NCBI GenBank assembly: GCA_902782705.1
Contig: CACZOL010000184.1
Location: forward strand, 1-18,224
Direction of reading: 5' to 3'
Source of the DNA: an uncultured Selenomonadaceae bacterium
GTDB taxonomy: Bacteria > Bacillota > Negativicutes > Selenomonadales > Selenomonadaceae
DNA length: 18,224 nucleotides
This document shows, piece after piece, positions 1-7,081 of the stretch (the stretch's first letter is position 1; each line of letters opens with the position of its first letter). Both the position numbers and the translations under genes were made by a program. The notes beneath the pieces are model-generated. The model worked only from the letters and a program-made list of their open reading frames with translations, was not told the origin of the DNA and made no database searches.

Positions 1-1
1 C

Positions 2-1258
2 TCCGCGTTGACGACGGCGCTCGTCGTTGGCGCAGCCTCCACGACGTTCGCCGCGGCGAACCCGTTCGAGGACGTACCTGCCGATCATTGGGCGTATGAC
101 GCGGTGGCGCAGCTGGCTGCCGACGGCGTCATCGAAGGCTACGGCGACGGCACCTACCGCGGCGACCAGGAGATCACGCGCTATGAGATGGCGCAGATGA
201 TCGCCCGCGCCATGGCGAAGAATCCGTCCGGCGCCGACAAGGCCCTTGTTGACAAGCTGGCCGCCGAGTTCGCTGACGAGCTGAACAATCTCGGCGTCCG
301 CGTTGCCAATCTCGAAAAGAAAGTGGACAACGTGAAGTGGGTCGGCGAAATTCGCTTCAACTTCAAGAAGGTTCGTCGGGAGAAACGCGAACGCATCGAT
401 GACGGGAACGAGGAGTATGTCCAGCTCCGTCTGAAGCCGCAGATGAAGATCAATGAGCATTGGACGGGCCGCGCGTATATTTATTACGGCGGCATGAACG
501 GCAAAGATAATCATCGGACGCTCTTCAAGCATTCGCAGAACATCGACGGCAACGACTTCCATGTGAAAACGATTGCGGCCGAGGGTACCTATGGCAACAC
601 GTTTATCGAACTGGGTAAGCTTTGGCACACCACGACCGTCGATGAAGGCATGATTTACGATGACTCCGCGTTGGCGGGCGGCCGCGTGACTTTCGGTAAG
701 GATTTGCAATTCCGCATTTCGGCAGGCCGTATGAATACCACTAGTCCCGCCTCCAGCTATGTGGCCGGCGAACTGACCTACAATAAGAATAATCTTTCTG
801 CCGGCGTCGGCTACCATTATTTCAAGAACGACGAGCAATGGATTGGAAAGTATGGCGACAAGACCGCCAATATCTGGACGGTGGGTCTCGGCTATAAGTT
901 CGGCGACTTCCGTCTCTTCGGTACCTATGCGCAGAATAGCCAGGGCAAGAAAGAGGTTATTGGCAATCACGCCAGCTCTCAGCGCCATGCGTATAATATC
1001 CATCTCACCTACAAGGGCGCGCAGGCAAGCAAGCCGGGCACTTGGGGCCTTGAGCTCGGGTATCACCACCTCGGTCAGTACGCGGCGCTGGTACCGACGT
1101 ATGACTACTACGGGTCGGATGAGAAGGGCTGGCATGTGGCCGGCAACGTGACGCTGTTCAAGAACATCATCGGTTACGTTGGTTACTCCAGCGGCAAGCA
1201 GATCAGCACCGACTTTAAGCAGAACACAATCTGGAGCCGCGTCCGCTTCCTCTTCTAA
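2..1258 (+). CDS. OmpM-like SLH-domain outer-membrane porin (5' truncated)
   Basis: The reading frame is open from the window edge, so the true start and the beginning of the signal peptide lie upstream. The visible N-terminus ends in an alanine-rich signal-peptide tail (TTFAAA) followed by one S-layer-homology domain of about 50 residues (NPFEDVPADHWAYDAV ... GYGDGTYRG ... ITRYEMAQMIARAM). A short charged, coiled-coil-like segment comes next (DKLAAEFADELNNLGVRVANLEKKV), then about 290 residues of alternating aromatic/polar strands ending in Phe (RVRFLF), as expected of an outer-membrane beta-barrel. In Negativicutes, OmpM/Mep45-type proteins tether the outer membrane to the polyamine-modified peptidoglycan through the SLH domain and act as the main porin. 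Roughly 420 residues is normal for the family. The gene converges on the lipid A operon and shares its terminator. The family call is firm; the exact member is not. Confidence 0.9.
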   Translation, partial: SALTTALVVGAASTTFAAANPFEDVPADHWAYDAVAQLAADGVIEGYGDGTYRGDQEITRYEMAQMIARAMAKNPSGADKALVDKLAAEFADELNNLGVRVANLEKKVDNVKWVGEIRFNFKKVRREKRERIDDGNEEYVQLRLKPQMKINEHWTGRAYIYYGGMNGKDNHRTLFKHSQNIDGNDFHVKTIAAEGTYGNTFIELGKLWHTTTVDEGMIYDDSALAGGRVTFGKDLQFRISAGRMNTTSPASSYVAGELTYNKNNLSAGVGYHYFKNDEQWIGKYGDKTANIWTVGLGYKFGDFRLFGTYAQNSQGKKEVIGNHASSQRHAYNIHLTYKGAQASKPGTWGLELGYHHLGQYAALVPTYDYYGSDEKGWHVAGNVTLFKNIIGYVGYSSGKQISTDFKQNTIWSRVRFLF

Positions 1259-1284
1259 ATTTCCACTCCTCTCCATAAATAGAC

Positions 1285-1314
1285 AAAAAAGACGGCGTTT
1301 CCGCCGTCTTTTTT
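1285..1314. terminator. Bidirectional rho-independent terminator
   Basis: A perfect hairpin with GACGGCG (1291-1297) pairing to CGCCGTC (1302-1308) around a TTTC loop. Six A residues precede it and six T residues follow, so it has a U-tract in both directions. It lies between the convergent porin gene and lpxI and should end both transcripts. Confidence 0.92.
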
Positions 1315-1332
1315 GTTTGCTTTTATTTTTGT

Positions 1333-2154
1333 TTACGGTTCGTTTGTTTCCGCCGCGACGATGGAGATTCCGTTTTTGTCGGCGAGGGCCACGACTTCTT
1401 CACGATCTACAAGGAGCGTGCGCCCCGCCTCGATGGCGAGAACTTTCGCGCCGACTTCGATCATCGTTTCGACGGTTTTCAGGCCGGCGGCGGGTACGTC
1501 AAATCTTTGGTCCTGTGCGGGTTTTGCCGTCTTCACGACCACGGCGCCCCCTCTTGCCAGCGCGCCGCCGCGCGCGATGCAGGCGTCGGTGCCTTCGATG
1601 GCTTCCAGCGCCATGACCGCGAGTCCTTTGACCACGACGGTCTGTCCCACGTCGAGACGTCCGAGCTCCTTTGCCATACGGAGGCCGAAAGCGATGTCCT
1701 TTTCTTCGTCGGCCGTCGGCTTGCGCTTCGTCAGGCAGCCCGTCTCCGGCATCAGGAGGCGAATCAGCACCGTCTGGTCGAGGACTTCGATGCCCGCCTT
1801 GTTCAGCTCCCGGACGAAGCCGAGCATGATCGTATCGTCTTTGCGGTTCGGCAGCGTCGCGAGGAATGTGACCATCTTGAAGTCGGGCAGCTCGTGCTTT
1901 CCGTTCATCAGGAGCTCTTTTGTGACCTTGCCGAGCATGGTCACTTTTTTCACGCCGTTTTTTTGCAGGTGTTTCAAGATACCGCCGAGCTTGGCGATAT
2001 TGATATATTGAAAGCTCGCGCATTCTGACGCGAGCTTTTCGTCCGTTTCGGGCAGGAGGGCGACGGCGCAGACTTCGTACCCTGCTGTTTTCGCCGCCCG
2101 CGCGAACTCAATGGGCAGGTGTCCCGTACCTGCCAGAAGTCCGATCTTTTCCAT
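1333..2154 (-). CDS. lpxI: UDP-2,3-diacylglucosamine pyrophosphatase LpxI
   Basis: A 273-residue protein of the LpxI (DUF1009) family. It starts MEKIGLLAGTGHLP, with a nucleotide-binding-like first strand and glycine turn, and carries the family blocks KVTMLGKVTKE, RLLMPETGCLT, VVVKGLAVMALEAIEGTD and IEVGAKVLAIEAGRTLLVD. LpxI hydrolyses UDP-2,3-diacyl-GlcN to 2,3-diacyl-GlcN-1-phosphate (lipid X) and UMP, the fourth step of the Raetz pathway, and replaces LpxH in many bacteria. The ATG is 3 nt after the lpxA stop, so the two are translationally coupled, with an AGGTG ribosome site inside the end of lpxA. It is the last gene of the operon. The usual next gene, lpxB, does not follow. Confidence 0.93.
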   Translation of the reverse strand: MEKIGLLAGTGHLPIEFARAAKTAGYEVCAVALLPETDEKLASECASFQYINIAKLGGILKHLQKNGVKKVTMLGKVTKELLMNGKHELPDFKMVTFLATLPNRKDDTIMLGFVRELNKAGIEVLDQTVLIRLLMPETGCLTKRKPTADEEKDIAFGLRMAKELGRLDVGQTVVVKGLAVMALEAIEGTDACIARGGALARGGAVVVKTAKPAQDQRFDVPAAGLKTVETMIEVGAKVLAIEAGRTLLVDREEVVALADKNGISIVAAETNEP

Positions 2155-2157
2155 GGA

Positions 2158-2973
2158 TCACACCTTGTCCGTGTCGTGGTGGCTGCGGCAGATGCCGCGC
2201 TCGGCGTCGCGCAGGAAGCGGAGGAAATGCTCGACTTCTTCGCAGGAATCGACTTCCTGCTCGATGACGGTGATTGCTTTTGCCAGCGTCAGGCCGGAGC
2301 GGTAAAGCAGTTTGTACGCTTTCTTGAGCGCGCGGCGCGATTCCATCGAGATACCCGCGCGCGTGATGCCGACGTTGTTCAGCCCGTAGACTTGGGCGGG
2401 CTGGCCGTTGACGATGGTGTAGGGGACGACGTCCTGCACGAGGCGGGACATGCCGCCGACCATGGCGTTGCGGCCGATCTTGACGAATTGATGGACGCCG
2501 GTCATGCCGCCGATGACGGCATGGTCCTCGACGACGACATGCCCCGCGAGCATGGCGGCGTTGGACATGATGACGTGATTGCCGACGAGGCAGTTGTGCG
2601 CGATATGGACGGTCGCCATCAAGAGGCAGTCGTTTCCGATGCGCGTTTCCTGCCCTTCGCCGGTGGCGCGGTGAATCGTCGTGCATTCGCGGATTTTCGT
2701 GCGGTCGCCGATGCGCACATAGCTTTTCTCGCCGCAGGACTTCATATCCTGCGAGGCTTCGCCGACAGAGGCGAAAGAAAAGATCTGGCAGTCCTCGCCG
2801 ATGGTCGTCCAGCCCGTGACGAGGGCGTGGGAAGCGATGACGGTGCGGTCGCCGATTTCGACGTTCGGGCCGATGACGGTAAACGCGCCGATCTCCACGT
2901 CCTTTCCGATGCGCGCGCCGGGCGCGATGACTGCAGTTTCATGTATCTTTGAGCCTTTTTTCTCTGCGCTCAT
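2158..2973 (-). CDS. lpxA: UDP-N-acetylglucosamine acyltransferase LpxA
   Basis: A 271-residue left-handed beta-helix acyltransferase that puts the 3-O-hydroxyacyl chain on UDP-GlcNAc, the first step of lipid A synthesis. Hexapeptide repeats run from about residue 14 to 190. The LpxA signature IAHNCLVGN contains His126, equivalent to the catalytic base His125 of the E. coli enzyme, and GGMTGVHQF contains a second conserved His (161). The C-terminal helical part has AYKLLYRSGLTL and ends near the typical length. I chose the ATG at 2973 because AAAGGAG sits 9 nt upstream and the protein then begins just before the helix (MSAEKKGSKIHETAVIAPGA). The frame stays open to 3117, but that extra stretch is unlike LpxA. 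It lies downstream of fabZ and overlaps nothing. Confidence 0.96.
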   Translation of the reverse strand: MSAEKKGSKIHETAVIAPGARIGKDVEIGAFTVIGPNVEIGDRTVIASHALVTGWTTIGEDCQIFSFASVGEASQDMKSCGEKSYVRIGDRTKIRECTTIHRATGEGQETRIGNDCLLMATVHIAHNCLVGNHVIMSNAAMLAGHVVVEDHAVIGGMTGVHQFVKIGRNAMVGGMSRLVQDVVPYTIVNGQPAQVYGLNNVGITRAGISMESRRALKKAYKLLYRSGLTLAKAITVIEQEVDSCEEVEHFLRFLRDAERGICRSHHDTDKV

Positions 2974-3099
2974 TAGATTCAACTCCTTTGCCGCTTCCTG
3001 ACGGCGTCTTTTTGCTTCCTTGCAGTGGAACGACGTGCCAATACGCCGTACAACCTTATAATCGCCGCCTTGAGAGATTTGCGGCGGGCGATATGGGAG

Positions 3100-3127
3100 A
3101 ATAATCAGGCGGTTCACTCTGATTATT
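3100..3127 (-). other. Intercistronic hairpin between fabZ and lpxA
   Basis: A perfect 9-bp inverted repeat, AATAATCAG / CTGATTATT, with a 10-nt loop, 26 nt past the fabZ stop. No U-tract follows on either strand, so it is not a normal terminator. It may be an mRNA processing or stability element. A smaller CACG/CGTG hairpin lies at 3137-3150. The rest of the 180-bp gap (2974-3153) shows no gene that I can support. Confidence 0.5.
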
Positions 3128-3153
3128 GCGATTTCGCACGTTTTTCCGTGGGA

Positions 3154-3612
3154 TTAGGATTGAAAATCTCCGGTTTCCGGCTTTTTCAGCGCAAAGATGA
3201 AGTCGGCAGTGGCGGCAAGTTTATCCTCTACATAGGTATCGGCGTGCAGTTTGCCGAAGTTTTTCTTGACGACGTTGACGATATGCGCTTTCATGATGAG
3301 CTGATCGCCCGGAATGACCTGGCGCTTGAATTTGACGTTTTCCATGCCGCCGAAGAGTGCAATCTTGCCCCGGTTTTCCTCAGGGTAGAGCATGGCGATG
3401 CCGCCGACCTGCGCCATCGCTTCGAGAATGAAGACGCCGGGCATGATCGGATTGCCGGGGAAATGGCCGGGGAAGAACGGTTCGTTCAGCGTGACGTTCT
3501 TGATGCCGACGCCGGACTCGAAAGGTACGAGCTCGATGATGCGGTCCACGAGGAGCATCGGCGGGCGATGCGGAAGGATTTTCTTGATGTCTTCCGTATT
3601 GAGCTGGATCAT
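3154..3612 (-). CDS. fabZ: 3-hydroxyacyl-ACP dehydratase FabZ
   Basis: A 152-residue single hot-dog-fold dehydratase. It begins [20 protein letters not shown], the normal FabZ opening, followed by the active-site helix [24 protein letters not shown]. His50 and Glu64 in that region match the catalytic His/Glu pair. FabZ removes water from 3-hydroxyacyl-ACP in fatty acid elongation and so competes with LpxA and LpxD for 3-hydroxyacyl-ACP, which explains its place between lpxC and lpxA. I placed the start at 3612, where AAAGGAG precedes the ATG by 9 nt. The frame is open to an upstream ATG at 3648, but that adds twelve residues ([12 protein letters not shown]) not usual for the family and spans the SD. 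Confidence 0.96.
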   Translation of the reverse strand: MIQLNTEDIKKILPHRPPMLLVDRIIELVPFESGVGIKNVTLNEPFFPGHFPGNPIMPGVFILEAMAQVGGIAMLYPEENRGKIALFGGMENVKFKRQVIPGDQLIMKAHIVNVVKKNFGKLHADTYVEDKLAATADFIFALKKPETGDFQS

Positions 3613-3660
3613 GATGGTTCTCTCCTTTATGTGTTTTTGGTTCATCATACGTCTCTCGTA

Positions 3661-3688
3661 AATCGCAGTAAGGATTCTGACTGCGATT
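3661..3688 (-). other. Intercistronic hairpin overlapping the lpxC stop
   Basis: A perfect 9-bp inverted repeat, AATCGCAGT / ACTGCGATT, with a 10-nt loop. The outer arm overlaps the lpxC stop codon and the other arm lies 49 nt before the fabZ start. There is no U-tract, so termination is unlikely. A role in mRNA processing or stability is a guess. Confidence 0.5.
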
Positions 3689-4514
3689 AAACGCGATAGG
3701 CGGCGTAGATTTTCTTTGCAAGCTCCGTATTGAGCGCATGGGCGGATTTGACGGCGACGACATGGCCGCGCAGGACGCCGGCCAGCCGAAGGTCGCCGAT
3801 GACGTCGAGCGCCTTGTGACGGACGAGTTCGTCCGGATAGCGCAGTGTGTTCAGCCAGCGTTCGTCGTTGTAGACGATGACGGTCTCGAGCGTTCCGCCG
3901 AGGCCGAGGCCCGCTTTCCTGAGCGCTTCGACTTCGCCTTCATAAGCGATGGTGCGCGCAGGCGCGATCTCCTTGCGGTAAGCGCCCGGCGTAACGTCGA
4001 CGTCTGTGTATTGCGTACCCGCCAACGGATGCGGATTCAGCGAGGTGAAAGAGATGCGGAACCCGTCGTAAGGCATGATCAGGATAAACCGGTCGCCGTC
4101 GTCTACGCGCAGCACGCGGTCGATGGCGATGATGTCCCGCTCTTCGTCCTGCGTCTTTACACCCGCTTTTTCCAAGAGGTCGAGAAAGACGAGGGCCGCG
4201 CCGTCGGCAACGGGCGGTTCTTCGCTGTCAAGTTCGACGACGCAGTTATCGACGCCTGCCGCGGAAAGGGCGGACATCAAATGCTCGATGGTGAAAAAAC
4301 GGACGCCGTCTTCCTCGATGGTCGTGGCGCGCATGGTCGCCGCTACGTTCGGAGCGGCAGCGCGTACGACGGGGTGGGCGGCGAGATCGGATCGGCGGAA
4401 CAGGACGCCCGTATTGGGAGCCGCAGGAAGGAGCCGCATGTGGACTTCCCGTCCGGAGTGGAGCCCGACGCCGGCGTATGTGATTTCCGAAGCCAAAGTA
4501 GTTTGATGCTCCAA
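3687..4514 (-). CDS. lpxC: UDP-3-O-acyl-N-acetylglucosamine deacetylase LpxC
   Basis: A 275-residue zinc amidase catalysing the committed step of lipid A synthesis, removal of the N-acetyl group from UDP-3-O-acyl-GlcNAc. The N-terminus MEHQTTLASEITYAGVGLHSG is the family opening. FTIEHLMSAL supplies the catalytic Glu77 and zinc ligand His78. VRHKALDVIGDL supplies zinc ligands His233 and Asp237. VKSAHALNTEL supplies the catalytic His259. All key residues are present, and the length is about 30 short of E. coli LpxC. The start codon is TTG at 4514, not ATG, supported by a full AGGAGG at ideal spacing. A palindromic repeat ends three bases before this ribosome site, so this half of the cluster may have its own expression control. 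Confidence 0.96.
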   Translation of the reverse strand: MEHQTTLASEITYAGVGLHSGREVHMRLLPAAPNTGVLFRRSDLAAHPVVRAAAPNVAATMRATTIEEDGVRFFTIEHLMSALSAAGVDNCVVELDSEEPPVADGAALVFLDLLEKAGVKTQDEERDIIAIDRVLRVDDGDRFILIMPYDGFRISFTSLNPHPLAGTQYTDVDVTPGAYRKEIAPARTIAYEGEVEALRKAGLGLGGTLETVIVYNDERWLNTLRYPDELVRHKALDVIGDLRLAGVLRGHVVAVKSAHALNTELAKKIYAAYRV

Positions 4515-4519
4515 GGAAG

Positions 4520-4529
4520 CACCTCCTTT
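4520..4529 (-). promoter_or_regulatory. Strong ribosome binding site of lpxC deciding a TTG start
   Basis: On the minus strand AAAGGAGGTG sits 5 nt before the TTG codon at 4514-4512 (7 nt from the AGGAGG core). It is a full anti-SD match and is the reason to accept the non-ATG start. No ATG lies in frame nearby. Confidence 0.85.
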
Positions 4530-4532
4530 CTG

Positions 4533-4699
4533 TAGGAAACACTGAACAAGTCCCGCCGCGCCCTAGCCGGTTCTTTTTCCGTCATGCTGCGTCAAAGTGC
4601 TCTCGACGTAGCTCCTCGGCTACGACTTCGAGCCCTTTTCCTTGCCTGACGAAAAAATCCCTCGGCAAGGTCACGACCTGACTTATTCATTGTTTCCTA
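4533..4699. repeat. Palindromic MITE-like repeat, copy A (167 bp)
   Basis: An imperfect palindrome filling the gap between yrbL-like and lpxC. Its ends are 20-bp inverted repeats matching at 18 of 20 positions: TAGGAAACACTGAACAAGTC at 4533-4552 and the complement of 4680-4699. Inside are arms TTTTTCCGTCA / TGACGAAAAAA, then AAAGTGCTC (4594-4602) / GAGCCCTTT (4630-4638), then a CGTAGC (4607-4612) / GCTACG (4619-4624) tip. The core is clearly related to copy B at 16756-16860. Both ends begin with TA, which would fit a TA target duplication, but this is unproven. No coding frame of note lies inside. Confidence 0.8.
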
Positions 4700-4727
4700 T
4701 TGCATAAATGTCTTCTGTTTTTTCTGT

Positions 4728-5336
4728 TTATAAAAATCCGGCAAATTCCAGTGTATTCGGGAATTTTTCCGAGAGTTTTTGGCGAAAGCGGCGATTCCAG
4801 AACCGTCGGACATAGTGTTTCGCCATGAAGTCGAACCAGTACATCAGGGGAATCGTCGCGTGGGTGCCCAGCCCGTCGATGACGCGCAGGCGGAAAGCGT
4901 CCGGCGCGCTCTTTTGCACGAGGAAATTATCTGGGTTCGGATCGGAGAGGATAACGCGCTCTTCCATCAACAGCCGCCGCAGTTTCGGGAGCGCGGCTTC
5001 CGCGAAACGCTGCGCGTCCTCGCCGGAAAGTATATCCGCCAGCGTGGCGGACGGCGCGCCGTCGTAATCGCGGATACATTCAAAGAGGAATCCTTCGCCC
5101 AGCGTCGTTTCCACGGGACCGTAGTAAGCGGGCAGCGCGCCGTCTGCAAGGCCGTTCCGTTTCCTGACTTTCCGGTAGGAAAGTTCCCGCCGCCAGTCGT
5201 GGTTGTCGTTTTCGATGATCTTGACGCAGAGCGCCGCGTCGTCAGGATGGGCGTAGACGGCTTTGCTCAGACCGCGCCCGATCAGCGACGCGTCCGAGAG
5301 CGGGAGAGGCGCTGCCGCGCGATTTTTTTCGGTCAT
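4728..5336 (-). CDS. YrbL-type (PhoP-regulatory network) small kinase-fold protein
   Basis: A 202-residue protein resembling the YrbL family (Pfam YrbL-PhoP_reg), with GRGLSKAVYAHPDDAALCVKII and ELSYRKVRKRNG as the most telling blocks. A compact kinase layout is visible: glycine-rich turn near 20-25, Lys39 in the VK motif, Glu51 as a possible helix-C Glu, a catalytic-loop-like SDPNPDNFL with Asp132 and Asn137, and IDGLG with Asp154 in place of DFG. All residues needed for phosphotransfer seem present. The C-terminus is basic and aromatic (YVRRFWNRRFRQK), which could touch the membrane. Its ATG overlaps the msbA stop by 4 nt, so it is co-translated with the lipid A flippase. A role as an LPS or lipid A-core kinase is only inferred from position. 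An AAGGA ribosome site precedes the start. Confidence 0.75.
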   Translation of the reverse strand: MTEKNRAAAPLPLSDASLIGRGLSKAVYAHPDDAALCVKIIENDNHDWRRELSYRKVRKRNGLADGALPAYYGPVETTLGEGFLFECIRDYDGAPSATLADILSGEDAQRFAEAALPKLRRLLMEERVILSDPNPDNFLVQKSAPDAFRLRVIDGLGTHATIPLMYWFDFMAKHYVRRFWNRRFRQKLSEKFPNTLEFAGFL

Positions 5337-7078
5337 GGCGTTTCGTCCTTGTCCGTTTTGCGGAACTGCAGATGATAGAGGTCCGCGTAGAGACCGTCTT
5401 TCGCCAGCAGTTCTTCATGGGTGCCGTGTTCCACGATCTTGCCGTGATCGACCACGTAGATTTGGTCCGCGTCGAAAATCGTCGAGAGCCGATGTGCGAT
5501 GACGAAGGAGGTGCGCCCGATCATCAGGCGGTCGAGGGCGGCCTGCACGATTTTTTCGCTTTCGGTGTCGAGGGCGCTGGTCGCTTCATCGAGAATCAGG
5601 ATGCGCGGGTCTTTCAGAAGCGCGCGGGCGATGGCGATGCGTTGGCGCTGGCCGCCCGAGAGCGTGAGGCCGCGTTCGCCGATTTCCGTATCGTAGCCCT
5701 GCGGAAGCTCCATGATGAAGTCGTGGGCGTTCGCGTCGCGCGCCGCCGCCTCGATTTCTTCGTCCGTGGCGTCGAGTCGGCCGTATCGGATATTCTCGCG
5801 TACCGACGAAGAGAAGAGCATGGTTTCCTGCGGAACGATACCGATGGTGGCGCGCAGCGAGGCAATCGTCAGATCGCGCACGTCGCGGCCGTCGATGGAG
5901 ATAGAGCCGTCGGTTACGTCGTAAAAGCGCGGAATCAGATTTGCGATGGTGGACTTGCCTGCGCCCGACGGCCCCACAAAGGCGATGATCTGGCCCGGCT
6001 CCGCCGAGAACGAGACGTGAGACAGCGCGGCGGGACCGTCCGCAGCATAAGCGAAGCTGACGTCCTCGGCGGACACTGCGCCGGAGACGGAGGCGACGGC
6101 AATCGCGTCGGGGCGGTCCGCTACGGTTTCCTCCAGGTCCAGCACGCCGAAGACGCGCTCCGCGCCTACCATGCCGCGCTGGATATGCACATAGGCGCGG
6201 GACAGACGCTTGATGGGGTTGACCATATTGATAGCGTAAGTCAGGAATGCGACGAGGGTACCCGCCGTGATGCGTCCGTCTACGACTTCCTTGCCGCCGA
6301 ACCAAATCAGCGCCGTCGCAGCCGCCGCAGAGATGAATTCGATCGTAGGCGCAAGCATGCTGGAAATGCGCACATTTTTCATCGTCGCCGCGAAATTTCG
6401 CTCGTTTTGCCCGTAGTAGCGTTCGGATTCGTAAGTCTCGCGTCCGAACGCCTTTACGACGCGCTCGGCGGACAGGATTTCCTGCATCATCGACGTGATT
6501 TCCGACAGGCGTTCCTGGATCGCCGCGCCGGAAGCCCGAATCATCTTGCCGAAGATCTTGATGGACTGCGCGACGAGGGGAACGGTGAAAAGGGTCAGGA
6601 GCGAGAGCTGCCAATCGAGTACGAACATCATGACCAGGGAACCGATGAAGATCGATCCCTCCGTGACGAGGTCGATCAGGCGGCTCACAAGGGCGTCCTG
6701 GACCACCGCCACGTCGTTTGAGACGTAGCTCATCAGCTCGCCCGTCTTGTGGCGGTCAAAGTAGGAGATCGGCAGTCTTTGGAATTTCGTGAACAGCGCG
6801 TTGCGAATGTCGGTGACGACGCGCTCGCCGACGAAGGAGATCAGGTAGCTTTGCCAGAAGGAGAAAAAGCCGCGTAAAAGGAAGATGACGAGAATGCCGA
6901 CGCAGATCAAGTTCAGCGTGTCCATGTCGCGCTCGGCCAGCACCTTGTCGATCATATCCTTGATGACCCAAGGCATATAGAGGTTTGCCGCCGACGCGAA
7001 AATCATGCAGATGATCGCCGCTCCAACGCGTTTCAGATAGGGCCGCACATACTTCAGCAGCCGAAGGTAATGTTTCAT
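5333..7078 (-). CDS. msbA: Lipid A export ABC transporter MsbA
   Basis: A 581-residue half-transporter, the usual length for MsbA. The N-terminal 310 residues form the exporter membrane domain with about six helices (for example 20-42, 57-80, 138-175, 245-262, 272-290). The C-terminal ATPase has Walker A GPSGAGKS (369-376), Q-loop PQET (416-419), signature LSGGQ (473-477), Walker B ILILDE (493-498) and switch His529 (IAHRLST). It works as a homodimer flipping core-lipid A from the inner to the outer leaflet. It follows the first acyltransferase gene with a 3-nt gap and overlaps the next gene by 4 nt, so it is tightly coupled. No clear SD precedes its ATG, consistent with coupling. The family also includes other lipid and drug exporters; the context favours MsbA. 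Confidence 0.92.
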   Translation of the reverse strand: MKHYLRLLKYVRPYLKRVGAAIICMIFASAANLYMPWVIKDMIDKVLAERDMDTLNLICVGILVIFLLRGFFSFWQSYLISFVGERVVTDIRNALFTKFQRLPISYFDRHKTGELMSYVSNDVAVVQDALVSRLIDLVTEGSIFIGSLVMMFVLDWQLSLLTLFTVPLVAQSIKIFGKMIRASGAAIQERLSEITSMMQEILSAERVVKAFGRETYESERYYGQNERNFAATMKNVRISSMLAPTIEFISAAAATALIWFGGKEVVDGRITAGTLVAFLTYAINMVNPIKRLSRAYVHIQRGMVGAERVFGVLDLEETVADRPDAIAVASVSGAVSAEDVSFAYAADGPAALSHVSFSAEPGQIIAFVGPSGAGKSTIANLIPRFYDVTDGSISIDGRDVRDLTIASLRATIGIVPQETMLFSSSVRENIRYGRLDATDEEIEAAARDANAHDFIMELPQGYDTEIGERGLTLSGGQRQRIAIARALLKDPRILILDEATSALDTESEKIVQAALDRLMIGRTSFVIAHRLSTIFDADQIYVVDHGKIVEHGTHEELLAKDGLYADLYHLQFRKTDKDETP

Positions 7079-7081
7079 CGG

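Noticed and set aside
2974..3117. An N-terminal extension of LpxA by 48 residues
   Set aside because: The added residues do not resemble LpxA, and a strong SD sits just before the internal ATG at 2973.
5372..6721. A 449-codon open frame antisense to msbA
   Set aside because: It lies opposite the intact MsbA coding sequence with all ABC motifs. The product has no recognisable domain.
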